Shown: positions 44,939 through 57,294, counted from the stretch's first letter. The stretch: 64,000 nt of DNA from Tetrastigma voinierianum (GCA_016808115.1 JAEQBH010007415.1:62001-126000), one strand, 5' to 3'. Notes: generated by a model not told the origin, from the sequence alone. A program made the numbers and translations.

Positions 44939-45243
44939 CCAATACAAACCCTTTAATGTTTTCTATTTGTTTTCAATATTAAAAAAATAAATAATTATTT
45001 TAAAATGTTTTACTCATAAGTAATTTATTAAATATTGAAAACATACTACATTTTTTTATTACTAATTTGTTCACATGAGTGTTTATTAGAAACGTCTTAA
45101 AAAGTTGTTCACATTATTGTTTTATTTTTATTTTTTTGAGGGACATTATTGTTTTATTAGTTCACCATAATATTTTATTCTTGTTGCATGTGATTTCATA
45201 GTATGATAATGATATTAGCAAACCTGACAATATCTTGTCATAA
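44939..45243. other. AT-rich unassigned DNA
   Basis: About 300 bp between the hAT target duplication and the copia B LTR. Long A and T runs; no coding or repeat signature seen. Confidence 0.5.
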
Positions 45244-45475
45244 TGTAATAAAAAATCCTCGCATTGATTTTAATGAACTTGAGAAAACCATAATAAAAAA
45301 GGGTTTCTGTTTTATTCAATTCTCTCAAAACAACTAACCAACCTATTTGAAAGAGAGCACGGTATAAAAACTAAAAAAAAAAACCAAAACATTAAAGGCA
45401 ATGTACAATACAAAGGAAAATGGGAAAAAGGCTATTCGAGAGTTGCTTCGATAGAAACGAGCTATAATTCCATCA
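45244..45475 (-). repeat. Probable 3' LTR of copia element B
   Basis: On the minus strand the sequence begins TGATGGAATTATAGCTCG directly after a purine-rich cttgaaggggt. It ends near ttattaca at 45244, giving a TG...CA unit of about 232 bp with a ttgaataaaacag segment near 45310, as in short copia LTRs. No second LTR is in the window, so the left boundary is a best guess. Confidence 0.6.
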
Positions 45476-45808
45476 ACCCCTTCAAGCTGAGTATGGGTGA
45501 TGAGGGCAACCAAACCCAGCTTGAAACTATGCTACAAAAATCAGGCTAGAACAAAAACTTTGTAAGAATGTCACCGACCAGGCAAATAAAGAAATATGTC
45601 TGTGGTAAATAAAACCAACTTTGTATTGATCTCGGACAAAGTGGCAAATGATTTCGAGATGCTTAGTGTGTTCATAGAAAACAAGATTTTTAGTGATTTG
45701 AAGGGTGACCTGATTATCACACCACAAAGAGATAGGCACGGTGGAGGACACACCAAAATCAAGGAGAAGACCAACACACCATTGAAGTTCACAAACAGTA
45801 GTTGCCAA
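45476..45808 (-). pseudogene. Ty1/copia RNase H C-terminal part, element B
   Basis: Minus-strand translation gives MATTVCELQWCVGLLLDFGV, then VPISLWCDNQVTLQITKNLV and HTKHLEIICHFVRDQYKVGF, the C-terminal half of copia RNase H with the D of WCDNQ. About 75 residues are in one frame. The domain is cut at 45808 by the Tekay/Del-type element. It is a different copia copy from remnant A: it lies upstream of A's gag in minus-strand order and so cannot be A's 3' end. Confidence 0.88.
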
Positions 45809-47775
45809 TGTGACGCCCCAAAATTCCAGGGGTCCGTTGACTACCCGTCAACTCGCGGAAACACTCGTGAATGTCGGGTAGCCTGACATCTCTCACAAAA
45901 ATTAGGCAGAGTCTCCTTTGTACGGGGAGCTCTACCCTTAGTACATAACCTGTCCCAACACATCCAACGACCACATAGGGTCCAAATGAGAGTTAATAAT
46001 GGCCACTTGGGCCCCTGCATCATCACTCAACCAATATATCCCAACCAAATACATATCTCATGGTTCAAGAGTTGATAATTCACTCTTATACAAACATATA
46101 TCAAAATTCTAGAATTTTAATACATGTATACATAATAAAACCAAAGCCACAACCTTGCTTTCTAAAGCGGCCTCAGATGAGCCGTCCCTACGCGCTTCCG
46201 TATTCTAAAATATAATATCCCCTAATGGGTGGTGAGCTAATGCTTAGTAGTGGAATCACCCCACTGGCTACTCTCCACCTTAAGTGCATAAAGTAATGTC
46301 TAATGAAACATACATTCAAGTAAATGCGATCCTAATTGAATGTCTACACATCATCTCATATCCCGAGTCCTCATTCGACTCCCCACACTTGCCTAAGCCA
46401 CGATGCGAGAACCTTATTTTCAACAAAGATGTTTGTTTTTATTTATGGACAACCTCCGATATAAGTAGTGGACCAACCCAATATTCTATTTAGTGGACAA
46501 CCCTCCGATGATATCAATTGGGTCGACCACGATTGATATTTTATATGGACTACCCTCCGATAATTATTTAGTCAACCCTCCAAACCATTCTTCAGAATCA
46601 CCTCATGCACTCACTCCTATTGCCTTGGGGTGCCTAGTGCATATGAAATGCATGATGCCAATTCCAATACAATTATATAACACATGTAAATATATAATAA
46701 TGCATATATTCACATAATTTAAATCACACAAACATGTCATGTAATTTCACAATTCATTACACCAAAAAATTAATACTCTTGGCTAATTATCAACACGAAA
46801 GTAATTCAACTTGAATTACTCAACCAACACATTATTTCACAAAAATTATTTTGTGAACACTATTTATATGAACAGTGAAACCCTCGGGTTACTGTTCCCG
46901 GCAATTCACCAATCATCGATTCACTTCATGAACCCGAATTTCACGGCCATTTTCGGCCCTATACACATCACAATACAATTTATTCAACAATTTCCAACTC
47001 AAACACCCAAAAAAGTCCGTGCAGTGTCACGGACTGTCCAAATGATTTCTAAAAATCTACATTTCCCGGTCCCAAGTTTTAGGACCGATCAAACGGCCGT
47101 TCGAGGCCTCAAACCAACCTAAACATTATAAAACACTTAAATAAAGTGTAAAACCCAATTAGGATGAAACCCCTACCTTTCGGAGTTTGACAAAACTCCC
47201 TAAAACCGGAGTCCACGCCAGACTCTCCGTAGAAAAATTTCCTTCTTGTTCAAGAATTCGACTACGGATTTGCTGTAAATTTAGAGTAGTTCCCTCCTCT
47301 AAAAGAAAACGCCATCAGAGCCTACTGCATCTAATTCCTCCTCCTCTCACGTTTTCTCCTTTTGATATTTGAAGAGACGACACTATTCCCTATTTTGGCA
47401 TATTATCATTTAATCATTTTCCAAAATGACCATTTTGTCCCCATGCTTTGGATTTTCGACATTTGGTACCTTATCTCTGACCATTCATTTCCATCGCCTC
47501 TACCCATGCACCTTATGTAACATGAGCATGTTATATGTGACTTTGTCACATCAAATTTTGTTTTCCAAAGACCCGATACTCGACGCCGAAAATCGCCAGA
47601 ATTCCGACTGTCTCGGAATTCCACAAAATTCGACGTGGTAGCTAGATTTTGCGAGATGATTCCAAAGGTGAAATCCATTTCATCATCTTAGATCTAGAGA
47701 ATAAATTTCGGAATTTTTTTATAGAAATTACGATTTTACCCTTTTTCCAGAAATTGAAATTTCTCGGGTCTTACA
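45809..47775 (-). repeat. 3' LTR of the Tekay/Del-type element
   Basis: On plus it runs tgtgacgccccaaaattcc to ctcgggtcttaca, 1967 bp. It is collinear with 53301-55267, sharing gagctctacccttagtacat, gttactgttcccggcaattc and gtagctagattt. In sense the LTR is TGTAAGACCC...GGCGTCACA. It interrupts the copia B RNase H. Confidence 0.92.
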
Positions 47776-47792
47776 TTCTCCCCTCCTTAAAA
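47776..47792 (-). other. Polypurine tract of the Tekay/Del-type element
   Basis: Minus strand TTTTAAGGAGGGGAGAA immediately precedes the 3' LTR start TGTAAGACCC. A purine tract in this position is diagnostic of LTR-element polarity. Confidence 0.88.
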
Positions 47793-47879
47793 GGAATTTC
47801 GTCCCGAAATTCTGAAGAATCAAACACTCACATGCATATGCAACGTAAGTAATTATACCATGCATGTAAATTCACTAAG

Positions 47880-49350
47880 CCACGACCTTCATCCCTAAAC
47901 AAGAAGGGATAGGTGGCCCCCGCATCTTGTCCTCGCCTCCCACATCGAATTCTCCACTCCATAGTGCAGCCATAAGACCTTCTCATTAGCCTCACGGTCT
48001 TGCGTCGCAAAACCTGATCACGGCTATCCAAAATTCACCCTGGTCCCTCCTCAAGGTCCCATCAGTGTCAACCTCAATCTGTCCCCAATCCACCACATGA
48101 GCTGGATCTGGAGTATACTCCCGGAGCATGGAGACGTGAAACACCTCGTGGACACCTGACATGTCGGGGCGGTAACCCAACCGCACGCCATAAAGGCTTC
48201 ATCCCTCTCGAGTATCTCGAAAGGCCCAATAAACCTCGGCGATAGCTTCCCTCGCTTGCCGAACCTAACCACTCCTCTCTTAGGCATCACCTTTAAGAAG
48301 ACGTGATCCCCAACCTTGAACTCTAAGGGTCAACTTCGTACATCTGCATAATTCTTCTGTCGGCTCTGAGCCATGAGAAGACGCTGCCATATCAAGCTCA
48401 CCTTCTTAGAGGTGTCTCTAATCAGATCAGGGCCAGTGATGGAGCTCTCTCCCACCTCACCAACATAATCTGACCCGCGACGGCCTCCCATACAATGCCT
48501 CATATGGTGCCATCCAGATACTCAACTGCTGTTATAGGCGACTCCACTAAAGTGCTCTTCCCAACTACCCTGATGATCCAAGATGCATGCTCGCAGCATG
48601 TCCTCTAACACCAGATAGTCCTTCCTGCACCACCATCCGTCTGGAGGGTGGAAAGTCAGACTCATCAGTTAGTCAGATGCCCATAGCCTTTGAAACTCTT
48701 CCAAAGTGCGCCAGAACCTCGTCCCTATTCGACACTATGGATACTGGTACTCCATGTAGCCGGACTATCTCTCGAATGTACAACCGGCATAATCTCTCCA
48801 ATGAGAAGGTCATCCGCACGGCTAGAAATGTGCCGACTTCGTGAGCCGGTCCACTATCACCCATACCGCCGCGCTCGTCACCCATGGTGGGTTACAAAGT
48901 CCATCGTGACGTGCTCCCACTTCACTCAAATACCTCCACGGTCGGCAAATTCTCATGGCTTCGATGTCACTTTACTACCGACATGTGAGACATCGTCAAG
49001 TCCCCTTTACGTGTCTCTTTCATCCCGCTCCAATAAGATCGCGTATGAAGATTCCGGTACATCTTCGTGCTATCTCGATGCATCGCAATCGAGCAAGAAA
49101 CTCGAGAATCTCTCTCTCAAATCTATTGACAAGAACCACTAATTGCCCTCTATATCAAGACTACCATCCGTGTGGATGGTCCAAATTTCGCCACCTATAC
49201 CTAATCGACTCTGGCCCCTCATGTGACACATCTCTCGTGATCCTGCCAAGCATCGAGACTCAATCACTCGCCAATGTAGACGTGTAGCCACTAAACCTCC
49301 AACATGCCCCGAGTCCGCCACTGCATCAGAGCTCCAACCATTCTTACGCC
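47880..49350 (-). pseudogene. Integrase with C-terminal chromodomain-like region, Tekay/Del-type
   Basis: Sense blocks: WEHVTMDFVT near 48905-48935, then VD-R-TKSA traces and MTFSLERLCRLYIREIVRLH near 48755-48815 with GVPVSIVSNRD. The C-terminal part includes PKRGVVRFGKRGKLSPRFIG and SGVHEVFHVSMLREYTPDPA near 48100-48290, then a short basic tail to about 47880 in the place of a chromodomain. The N-terminal zinc finger around 49000-49200 is not clear. Stops and frameshifts are frequent. The integrase would insert the DNA copy. Confidence 0.83.
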
Positions 49351-49425
49351 TCGAAAAGTATTTGCCACTTTGAGAAGCTATACTAGCAAACGCCCTCGTG
49401 ACTTTCGATCGGAGTGCATCGCCCA

Positions 49426-49810
49426 CTACATTCGCTTACCAGGATGGTAATGCAAAGTAAAGTCGTAATCCTCTAGGAACTCCATCCATCTACGTTGCCT
49501 CATGTTGAGGTCCCGCTGCATGAAAATATACTTCAGACTTTTATGGTATGAGTACACCTCAAAATCCTCGCCGTATAAGTAGTGCAGCCAACTAAGGCGA
49601 AGACTACTACCTAACTCCATGTCGTGGTGGTAATTCGCTCATGATTCTTCAACTGACGGGAACCATAAGCTACTACCCTCCCTTGACCGTGAGATCAAAC
49701 ACATCCTAGTCCGAATTTGAGGCATCACAATACACTGCAATTCGTCTCCGTCCGGACTATCAAGATAGGAGCTCGGCGTAAGTCTCCTCTTCAATTGAAT
49801 GCCTCCTCGC
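49426..49810 (-). pseudogene. RNase H domain, Tekay/Del-type
   Basis: A VYCDAS motif with the first catalytic aspartate is visible near 49728-49745. The C-terminal part reads WLHYLYGEDFEVYSYHKSLK and YIFMQRDLNMRQRRWMEFLE, then DYDFTLHYHPGK at 49432-49600. The usual SDHKSLK is changed to SYHKSLK, replacing a catalytic aspartate. Confidence 0.85.
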
Positions 49811-50700
49811 ATCGTGTCATCTCAATCAAACTCGACTTTCAGTCAACCTTGTCATAAGTACGCTATCCGGAGAAATCCTCAATGAATCTCCCGGCAGTAC
49901 CTAGCCAATCCCAAGAAACCGCGATCTCGAAGACCTAATTCCGCCTCCTAACTCATCACTTCGCCAACCTTCGGGGTCCACTCGACACGCCCGATGCCGA
50001 CACCACGTGTCCCAAAAATCTCATCTCGCAAGCCAAAACTCGTGACTCACTAACTTAGCGTACAAATGATGGTCTCGTCAACAACCGTAATACAACCATA
50101 TGATACCATGCTCCCACCGATCGGGGGAGTAGATCAAAATGTCATCCACGAAGACTACTTAATAAACTTTATCTAGACAGGTCAACACCTGGCGCATGAG
50201 ATCCATGAATGCCACTGCATTCGCCAATCCAAAGGGCATCACCGTAACTCAAAAGTGCCCATAACGCGTCCTAAACGCCGCCTTAGGATATCCTTCCTAA
50301 CCCTCAAATTTCCGATGGTAACCAGCTGCGGTCTATCTCTGAGACTCAAAGCCCTCTCAACTCAAACAAATCATCAATCCTCGGTAATGGGTACCTATTC
50401 TTGATCGTAACCCTTCAATCGCCTCGTAATCAATGCACAAATGGCGTCTTGTCCTTCTTCTTCGCAAATAGAACCGGAGCGCCCCATGGTGAAGTGCTCG
50501 GTCTAATGAACCCCTTGTCCAATAACTCAGTAATTGGACTCTGAGTTCCTCCAACTCAACTGGTGTCATCCTATGCGGAGTCATAGAGATGGGTAAAGTA
50601 CCAGGGTGTAACTCGATACCGAAGTCTACAACCCTATGCGAAGGTAATCCCGGTAGCTCATCCGGAAAAACATCCACATACTCGCAAACTACTCAAGGTA
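49811..50700 (-). pseudogene. Reverse transcriptase domain, Tekay/Del-type
   Basis: The N-terminal part reads DVFPDELPGLPSHRVVDFGI and ELHPGTLPIS near 50580-50680. A frameshifted segment with LCIDYEAI follows near 50420-50445. AFMDLMRQVL lies near 50190-50220, and the catalytic loop VFVDDILIYSP lies near 50125-50160 with both aspartates preserved. Further RT thumb traces run to 49811. Confidence 0.85.
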
Positions 50701-50742
50701 GATCTAAGTCTGGTCTTTCCTCGTCCTCTAGGGTAAGGCTCG

Positions 50743-51170
50743 CTAGCCAACCCCGCTTAATCGGCCCTCGACACCGGACTCAGATACCGTCTGGGGAAAA
50801 ATATCATGCTTGTCCCCCTGAAATACCACACGAGTACCGTCTTGCGTGTAGTCGGTAACTCTCCTACGCTCACAATCGATAACGACCCTGTAAGCTATCA
50901 ACCAATCCATCCTTAGGATGACGTCGAACTCTGACATGTCCATGATCCTCAAGTCCACTGTGAGTAGAGTCCCCGAGATCTCCAACTCATAACCTCGACA
51001 TATCATCCCTATTCTCGCCCTTATCCCTAGGGGAGAACTCACATATAAAGGCTCCTCTAAGGTCTCAACCTCTAAGCCCAACTTATCAACCGGCGTAGTA
51101 CGAATGAATGCGAAGCACCGTAATCAAATAACACTCTTGCCCATAGGCGATAACAAAAACATACCTCAGA
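50743..51170 (-). pseudogene. Aspartic protease domain, Tekay/Del-type
   Basis: Sense reading gives VLFDYGASHSFV near 51105-51140, where the active-site D-S/T-G is D-Y-G. Then come LEVETLEEPLYVSSPLGIRA, CRGYELEISG, VDLRIMDMSEFDVILRMDWL and IDCERRRV. This is the gypsy/chromovirus protease (retropepsin fold) with its hydrophobic ILGMDWL flap-proximal motif altered to ILRMDWL. It would cut the gag-pol polyprotein. The active-site change suggests loss of activity. Confidence 0.85.
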
Positions 51171-52290
51171 GAAGTAGATGACTGGCCACTCAAATTTCGG
51201 GTGAGATGGCGAGACACGCCCGACCCCGATGTCCTCGCTCGGCCTCGCCCCGCCCCACCCATACCGCCTCTCGGGCCTCGTGATATGAAATGTGAGGTGC
51301 CCAGCTCCCCTCAAATCGACCGGCTCTCCGGGTCTCGCACCGCGGCCGTGGAGGAATGCATCAGATCCTTTCCCCCGCCCCCGGGGCGCATCGACCGACC
51401 GCGCCGCCTCAAACCTCGATCCCCAAGCCGGGCAATCCCTCCTCATGTGTCCAGGCTGTTGAAATTGATAGCACACCATCTACCCCCGCCGGGACGGCCA
51501 CTTATCCGTCCTGGTCTCGATGGTCGCGACTGGAACCTCGTGAACCAGAAGCCTCCTTTCCTCCCGAACTGAAGAAGATCACTCTTCCTCATGCTACTAA
51601 CACTCGCTTCCCGGAGGCTCCTAGCATCCTTGATCTCTCTCTATGGTCAAGGTCGTCTGCAACCATGGAGTCCATATCCCGTAGACGGTCCTACTATCTC
51701 CGGCCCGAATGGACAACTTCAGCCCATTCTCAAATCCCTAACCTTGGTCATGTCCGTGGCCACATAATCACCAAGAATCGGGCTAGCTTTGTGAACCCAG
51801 CCACATAATCCACTGCAGCACGCCCCGCTTCATCTCTGAACCCTAAGCCTCGTGCCCCGCAAAGATCCGGGAAAGTACTTACCCATGAACAAATTTCGAA
51901 ACTCGCCCCATGTCATACCTCTCTAAGTCTCTAGAGGTCCTCGCCTGATCCCACTATACCTAGGCCTCACCTCTAGTCGAACCCAGCTAACTCGATCCCG
52001 GTCGCTGGCCGTGAGGTAACTTCCATGGCCTCTAACACCTTCGATCCGTATAAACCAATGGTCTCGCCATCATCTGGACTTCCTCCTCATGAATGCTCTG
52101 AGGATGATGCGCCCCAAACCTCCGAGGTTACTAGGACTCCCACTCACTCTATACCAAATTTGTTCTATAGTTGTTGTCGCAATACCTACAAATTCTAAAA
52201 AGGCCTAATCGGGATCAAATAATCGGGTGGTTAGTCAAATGCTCAAGTGGTGCCCGACCAAGACTCGCGGACACCCTACGTCTGCACTGA
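51171..52290 (-). pseudogene. Gag, Tekay/Del-type (degenerate)
   Basis: A TWGEFRNLFMGKYFPGSLRG block near 51865-51925 is the retrotransposon gag core. Near 51430-51475 the nucleocapsid zinc knuckle reads CYQFQQPGHMRRDC, with the second cysteine of C..C replaced by F. A basic, arginine/glycine-rich tail follows (RGRGKGSDAFLHGRGARPG). Many stops occur between these blocks. Gag would make the particle and package RNA. Confidence 0.8.
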
Positions 52291-53280
52291 CTAGCCATCT
52301 ACACGCTTTAAATGCAAGTTAATACAATGCAAAGATCCCTAAGGCATAAACGCTGTTCCCAGGACACTAATCATACTCGCCATATTCTATGTCCCTGCAT
52401 TTACAAGCATGCGGGACAATCATTTCACATGTTAAATCATTTTTTTATCCACAAAAATTTTATTTTCGAAAATTTCATTTTTTCAAAATTTCGTCCCATT
52501 TTATTTTTTCAAAAATTTTATTTCATTCATTTTTTTTTCGAAAAATTTAGTGAATAAAGGTCCAAACAAGGATTTAAACAAGATCAGTCCAAAACAGCCT
52601 GTGCACCAAGTGCACAAATTGGCTGGCCCAGAGGACGCCACGGTGCTTCAGCCGCGCGCCGCCCGTCTCGCCCGCCTTATGCTCAAATCGACAGTGAGCC
52701 CATTTCAAAGGTTCAGACGATTTCTTTTTTCTCGCTTTTCACACCTTTTTTTTTCATTTCTTCAGCTAATGAAAATATCCAAAAAACATATATTCATATA
52801 TATATTTTTTCCGTTATCCAATAACCCAAATAATTTTATTAAGAATTTATTTTCTTTAATTTTCCCTTCTAGTTTTACACACTATAAAACTCCAAACAAT
52901 TGTCCAACACACCTTTTTTTTTTCCTATGTGCTATCCACCTAAGCACACAATTCACACAGCACATAAAACTCCATGTTATAAACATTATTCACACAACAA
53001 TTCATCAATTAATCACATGATCACACAATTCACAAAACATACAACTCATGTTATACACACCATCACACATCAAACACCATGCATGCAGTGTTCTAATCTT
53101 ATCCCGCGATTTCCTAGGTAATAACATACCTAACCCTACATCGAGCCACACCAAGTGGTGATGTCCTTATCTCTTAAAGACTAAGTCCAAGCCTCAAGCC
53201 CTAGGTAATCGTATACCTAACTTCTACACTCTAAGACTGTGGCCTAAGCCCAAGTCCCCCAAGCCCTAGGCACTCGTGTA
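52291..53280 (-). other. 5' UTR of the Tekay/Del-type element
   Basis: Noncoding between the primer site and gag. It contains long T-rich runs (52440-52550, 52720-52930) and repeated ccta.gtaat/ctcaagccctaggta motifs at 53110-53290. No conserved coding block. Confidence 0.6.
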
Positions 53281-53297
53281 CCTAAGCTTTGATACCA
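53281..53297 (-). other. Primer binding site (initiator-Met tRNA-like), Tekay/Del-type
   Basis: Minus strand TGGTATCAAAGCTTAGG three bases after the right LTR. The canonical site complementary to tRNA-iMet is TGGTATCAGAGC, differing here at one position. It fixes 53301-55267 as the 5' LTR. Confidence 0.88.
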
Positions 53298-53300
53298 AGC

Positions 53301-55267
53301 TGTGACGCCCTAAAATCTCGGGGATCCATTGACTACCCACAACTCATGGAAACACTCGTGAAACGTCGGTGACCCGACACTTCCTCTCATTTAAAATCGG
53401 GTGAGCCCCTTGTACGGAGCTCTACCCTTAGTACATAACCCGTCCTAACACATCCAACGACTCACATAGGGTCCAAACGAGTTAATAATGGCCACTGGGC
53501 CCCTACATCATCAATTAAACCAATATATCCTATCCAAATACATATCTCATGGTTCAAGAGTTTATTAACTAATTTCACAAACATATATCAAAAATTCTAG
53601 AATTCTAATACATGTATACATAATAAACCAGCCACAACCCTAGCTTTCAAAGCGGCCTCATGATGAGTCGTTCCTCATGCGCCCCCGTGACTAAAAAATA
53701 ATATCCTCGGTCGTAGAGTTAATGCTCGCGAAGAGAATCACCCCATCTACTCTCCACCCATGCATATGCAATGCTCCAATGAAAACATACATTTAAGTAA
53801 ATGCTGATCCTACTTGAATGTCTACATGATCATCTCATATCCTAAGTCCTCACCGACTCCCTCACACTTGCCTAAGCCACGTATGAGAAACCTTATTTTC
53901 AACAAAGATGTTTGTTTTTATTTATGGACAACCCTCCGATATAAGTAGTGGATCGACTCCGATATTCTATTTAGTGGACAATCCTCCGATGTATATCAAT
54001 TGGGCCGACTCCGACGATTGATATTTTATATGGACTACCCTCCGATAATTATTATTATTTAGTCAACCCTCCGAAACCATTCTCTCTCAAGAATCACCTC
54101 TCATGCACTCACTCCTATTGTTCTAGGGTGCCCTAGTGCATATGGAAATGCATGATGCCAATTCCAATACAATTATATAACACATGTAAATATATAATAA
54201 TGCATATATTCACATAATTTAAATCACACAAACATATGTAATTTCACACCATTACACCAAAAATTAGCCTACTTCGCTAATTATCAAACACGAGCAATTT
54301 AACTTGAATTACTCAACCAACACATTATTTCACAAAAATTATTTTGTGAACACTATTTATATGAACAGTGAAACCCTCGGGTTACTGTTCCCGGCAATTC
54401 ACCAATCATCGGTTCACTTCGTGAACCCGAATTTCACGGCCATTTCCGGCCCTATACACATCACAATACAATTTATTCAACAATTTCCAACTCAAACACC
54501 CAAAATAGTCCGGTGGCAAAGGTCACTCTGACCGTCCAAATGATTTCTAAAAAAATTCCACATTTCGGTCCCAAGTTTTAGGACCGATCAAACAGTCGTT
54601 CAAGGCCTCAAACCAACCTAAACATTATAAAACACTTAAATAAAGTGTAAAACCCAAGTAGGATGAAACCCCTACCTTTCGGAGTTTGACAAAACTCCCT
54701 AAAACCGGAGTCCACGCGTAGGCCTCTTTGCGAGAGCAAATTTTCTCCTCTTCGTCTCGAAGAATCTCACTGATTTGCTGTGAAATTTAGAGAGAAGTCT
54801 CTCTCTCTCTAAAAAGAAAACACATTGTAGCATGTCGTAATCTAATTCCTCCTCCTCTACTTTTCTCCTTTTATATTTGAAGAGACAACATCATTCCTAT
54901 TTTGGGCATATTATCATTTTAATCATTTTCCAAAATGATCATTTTGTCCCTGCTTGGATTTTCGACATTTGCACTATCTCTAATCGGGCCCAGTTTCCAT
55001 CGTCTCTCTACCCATGCACCTTATGTAACATGAGTACATGTTATATGTGACTTTTGTCACATCAGATTTTGTTTTCCGGCACCCGATACTCGATGCCTCG
55101 AAAAACGTGTAAATTCGACTGTCTCGGAATTCCATGAAATTCAACGTGGTAGCTAGATTTCGTGAGACGATTCCAACGGTGAAATCTGTTTCGTTATCCG
55201 AGATCTAGAGAATTCGGAATTTTTTTTACCGAAATTACGATTTTACCCTTTTTCCAGAAATTGGAAT
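53301..55267 (-). repeat. 5' LTR of the Tekay/Del-type element (end replaced by Athila-type LTR)
   Basis: On plus it starts tgtgacgccctaaaatctcgg and follows the other LTR as far as ccagaaattggaattt. The expected last bases (ctcgggttttaca) are not present: the sequence passes directly into Athila-type LTR sequence at 55265-55270 through a shared aatttt. Confidence 0.88.
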
Positions 55268-55825
55268 TTTATTGAGTGATTGATGGACTGAAGATTGATT
55301 GATGTTACAAGCTTGACTGAGCTTATATAGGTGCTCAGTACCAAGGAAATTACAAAAATGTATAAAGGAACCAAAATTACATCAAGGGTAGATTTGTACA
55401 AAGCCACAAAAAGCGGGTCAAAAAGCAGTCAACAACAGGAGTGCAGGGGAGAAGTGTTGCGAAATTTCGCAACCTGCGAAAATTCGCAACCTTCGCAACC
55501 TTTCGTAATCGCTGAATTTTGTAAGTTGCGAATTTCGCGAACCCCGCAAAATTTTCATCGTGGTTCTTTCTTCAGCATTTTTGCTCCAAATTTCTCTCGT
55601 TCGATCATGCATCTCGACCGGGCCGTTCATCGTGGTTTGAATCCTGATTGAAGATAATGAGGTATTTGGCCCGCAAAACTACAAAATACAAAAATGTGGA
55701 TTAGCATCAAAGTCGGACCCTTGTAAATGTAACAACTGGGGTTATTTGCTGATTAATACACAAAAAGCGCCAAAACCTACTAGTAAACAAAGGCCCAAAA
55801 TAGCACTATTCGGGGTGCTCAATCA
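55265..55825 (-). repeat. 3' LTR of the Athila-type element, truncated
   Basis: It matches 22257-22771 of the solo LTR, from ttttattgagtgattgatgg to gctcaatca. The other ~785 bp of the LTR are missing on the left side, which in sense is its 3' end. Junction with the Tekay LTR shares aatttt. Confidence 0.88.
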
Positions 55826-55842
55826 CTTCTCCCCAACCGACG
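55826..55842 (-). other. Polypurine tract of the Athila-type element
   Basis: Minus strand TCGGTTGGGGAGAAG lies directly before the LTR start TGATTGAGCACC. It sets the sense strand as minus. Confidence 0.83.
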
Positions 55843-57294
55843 ATTACTAGTCCCTACAAATGATAAAAGAAGGGCGATCATGCAAAGCTATGTGTATGCA
55901 AAGGGATTGTCCACCAAAAGTGTGTGTATAAGTAATGCCCTACCGTATGAAAAATCGACTCGCATAAAACCAAATTTTGGGAGAATAAATGCCATACAGG
56001 AACAAGTTTTAGGGCAGTGTCTATTCCAAGGAAATCAACCTGAACTTCCACCAAAATTCATGTTTAGGTGATAGTTTTTACCAAATAAGTCGCTAAACTA
56101 CTCTCCCTAAACTAAGCCACCGCCAATGCCTTAGACTATTGACAACTTAAATAGATCCACCCACTCTTATTTCACACCCTTTGTATTGTAGGATGCAATG
56201 CTAAGAACTCGACCTCACCAAAGTCCGTGTAACAGGGATCCACCGATGACTCCCAACCAACTAAGGTTTAGGGCATCAAGTCAAAAGGATCTTTCGACCA
56301 CTAACTCTTCAGGTTTCACCCCGGACTCCGAATGATTTTGAGAATCCAGCACCTACAACTCTCTAAACTCCACCCATCCACCCATGAAGTAGCACTAAGT
56401 CGGGTGGCTCCCAAACTCAGCTTGGTTTAAGCACCGTGCTTTAAAGGTTCAGCTATAGACCCCCTGATCGTGCTCTGCTCTCAAGGCAAAGCGCGGCTTT
56501 CTATTCTCTTTTTTTTCTTTTTTCTTTCAGAAGACCCATCAGCTTTCTTTCACGGTCCTTAACCTATTAAAGGTCGCCAACAAAGCTAAGGTCGGTTTTA
56601 AAAGTAAGGGGGAAGGGGCTACATGTTCTTCTTAGCCTATTGACTAAAACCGACGCGTGCATCGTGTGGTTAGCTAAAGGTGGAAGACAAGGTTGAATAC
56701 CACAGGCCCAACCGACCAACAACTCAATCATGGCGGAACTAGTCTAGCATTGATGGTATTTTGCGTGATTTCAGCTTCTTCAACCTCACAGAGAGGCAAA
56801 CTATACAAAAAAATGGTGGCAAAAAATTGGTTGCAAAAGTGTAGAAACATGGAGTTGTATGAAATATATAACAGTGTATTTCACAAAATTTTCATCTTTT
56901 TCAAAATGAAGTATACAGCAAGCCATTAACATACAAAATGGGCTTACGAAAGTGTGTGGTACAAATGTAACTAAAATTAGCAAGATAAATATCACTTCCA
57001 ACACTAACTCTCCCAACCAAGTATGCCAATGTCCTGAATGGGTGTAGATTGGAAAGAGCGGAGAAGTGGTATCTCCTCGCCTGCGGGTCGACTTAAGAAT
57101 CATCCTCACCGGACAGCTAAGGTGTCACAGGAGTGGCTGATGCTACAATAGCTGCCAAAAGAAAGAAAAACAAGCCAAACAACTGATCACAACAAGATTA
57201 TTAACGAAACTTAAACTTAAACAAAACTAAGCAATTAAATTAGTGACTTCTGAGATACTGTAGAAGCCACTCCCAAATGTGTAGCCTGAGGGTC
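55843..57294 (-). other. 3' noncoding region of the Athila-type element
   Basis: Between the pol stop and the polypurine tract. Athila elements often have an env-like gene here, but no open frame or signal/transmembrane segment is convincing. A T/C-rich run at 56505-56530 is the only local feature. Confidence 0.6.

Larger units (their letters stand above)
45809..55267 (-). mobile_element. Two-LTR Ty3/gypsy Tekay/Del-type chromovirus element (family A)
   Basis: About 9.5 kb, minus strand, with LTRs at both ends (45809-47775 and 53301 to about 55267). It has an initiator-Met primer site next to the right LTR, a polypurine tract next to the left LTR, and gag, protease, RT, RNase H and integrase in the usual gypsy order. 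It is the coding member of the LTR family seen as five solo LTRs. The left flank gccaa is the expected duplication, but the right flank is displaced by the Athila-type insertion. Coding frames are broken throughout. Confidence 0.9.

Noticed and set aside
45244..45808. Copia element B as the 3' end of copia remnant A
   Set aside because: Both are minus-strand, but B (RNase H and LTR) lies at higher coordinates than A's gag, the wrong order for one element.
55843..57294. env-like gene of the Athila-type element
   Set aside because: No open frame with signal peptide or membrane segment; the region is short and noncoding as read.
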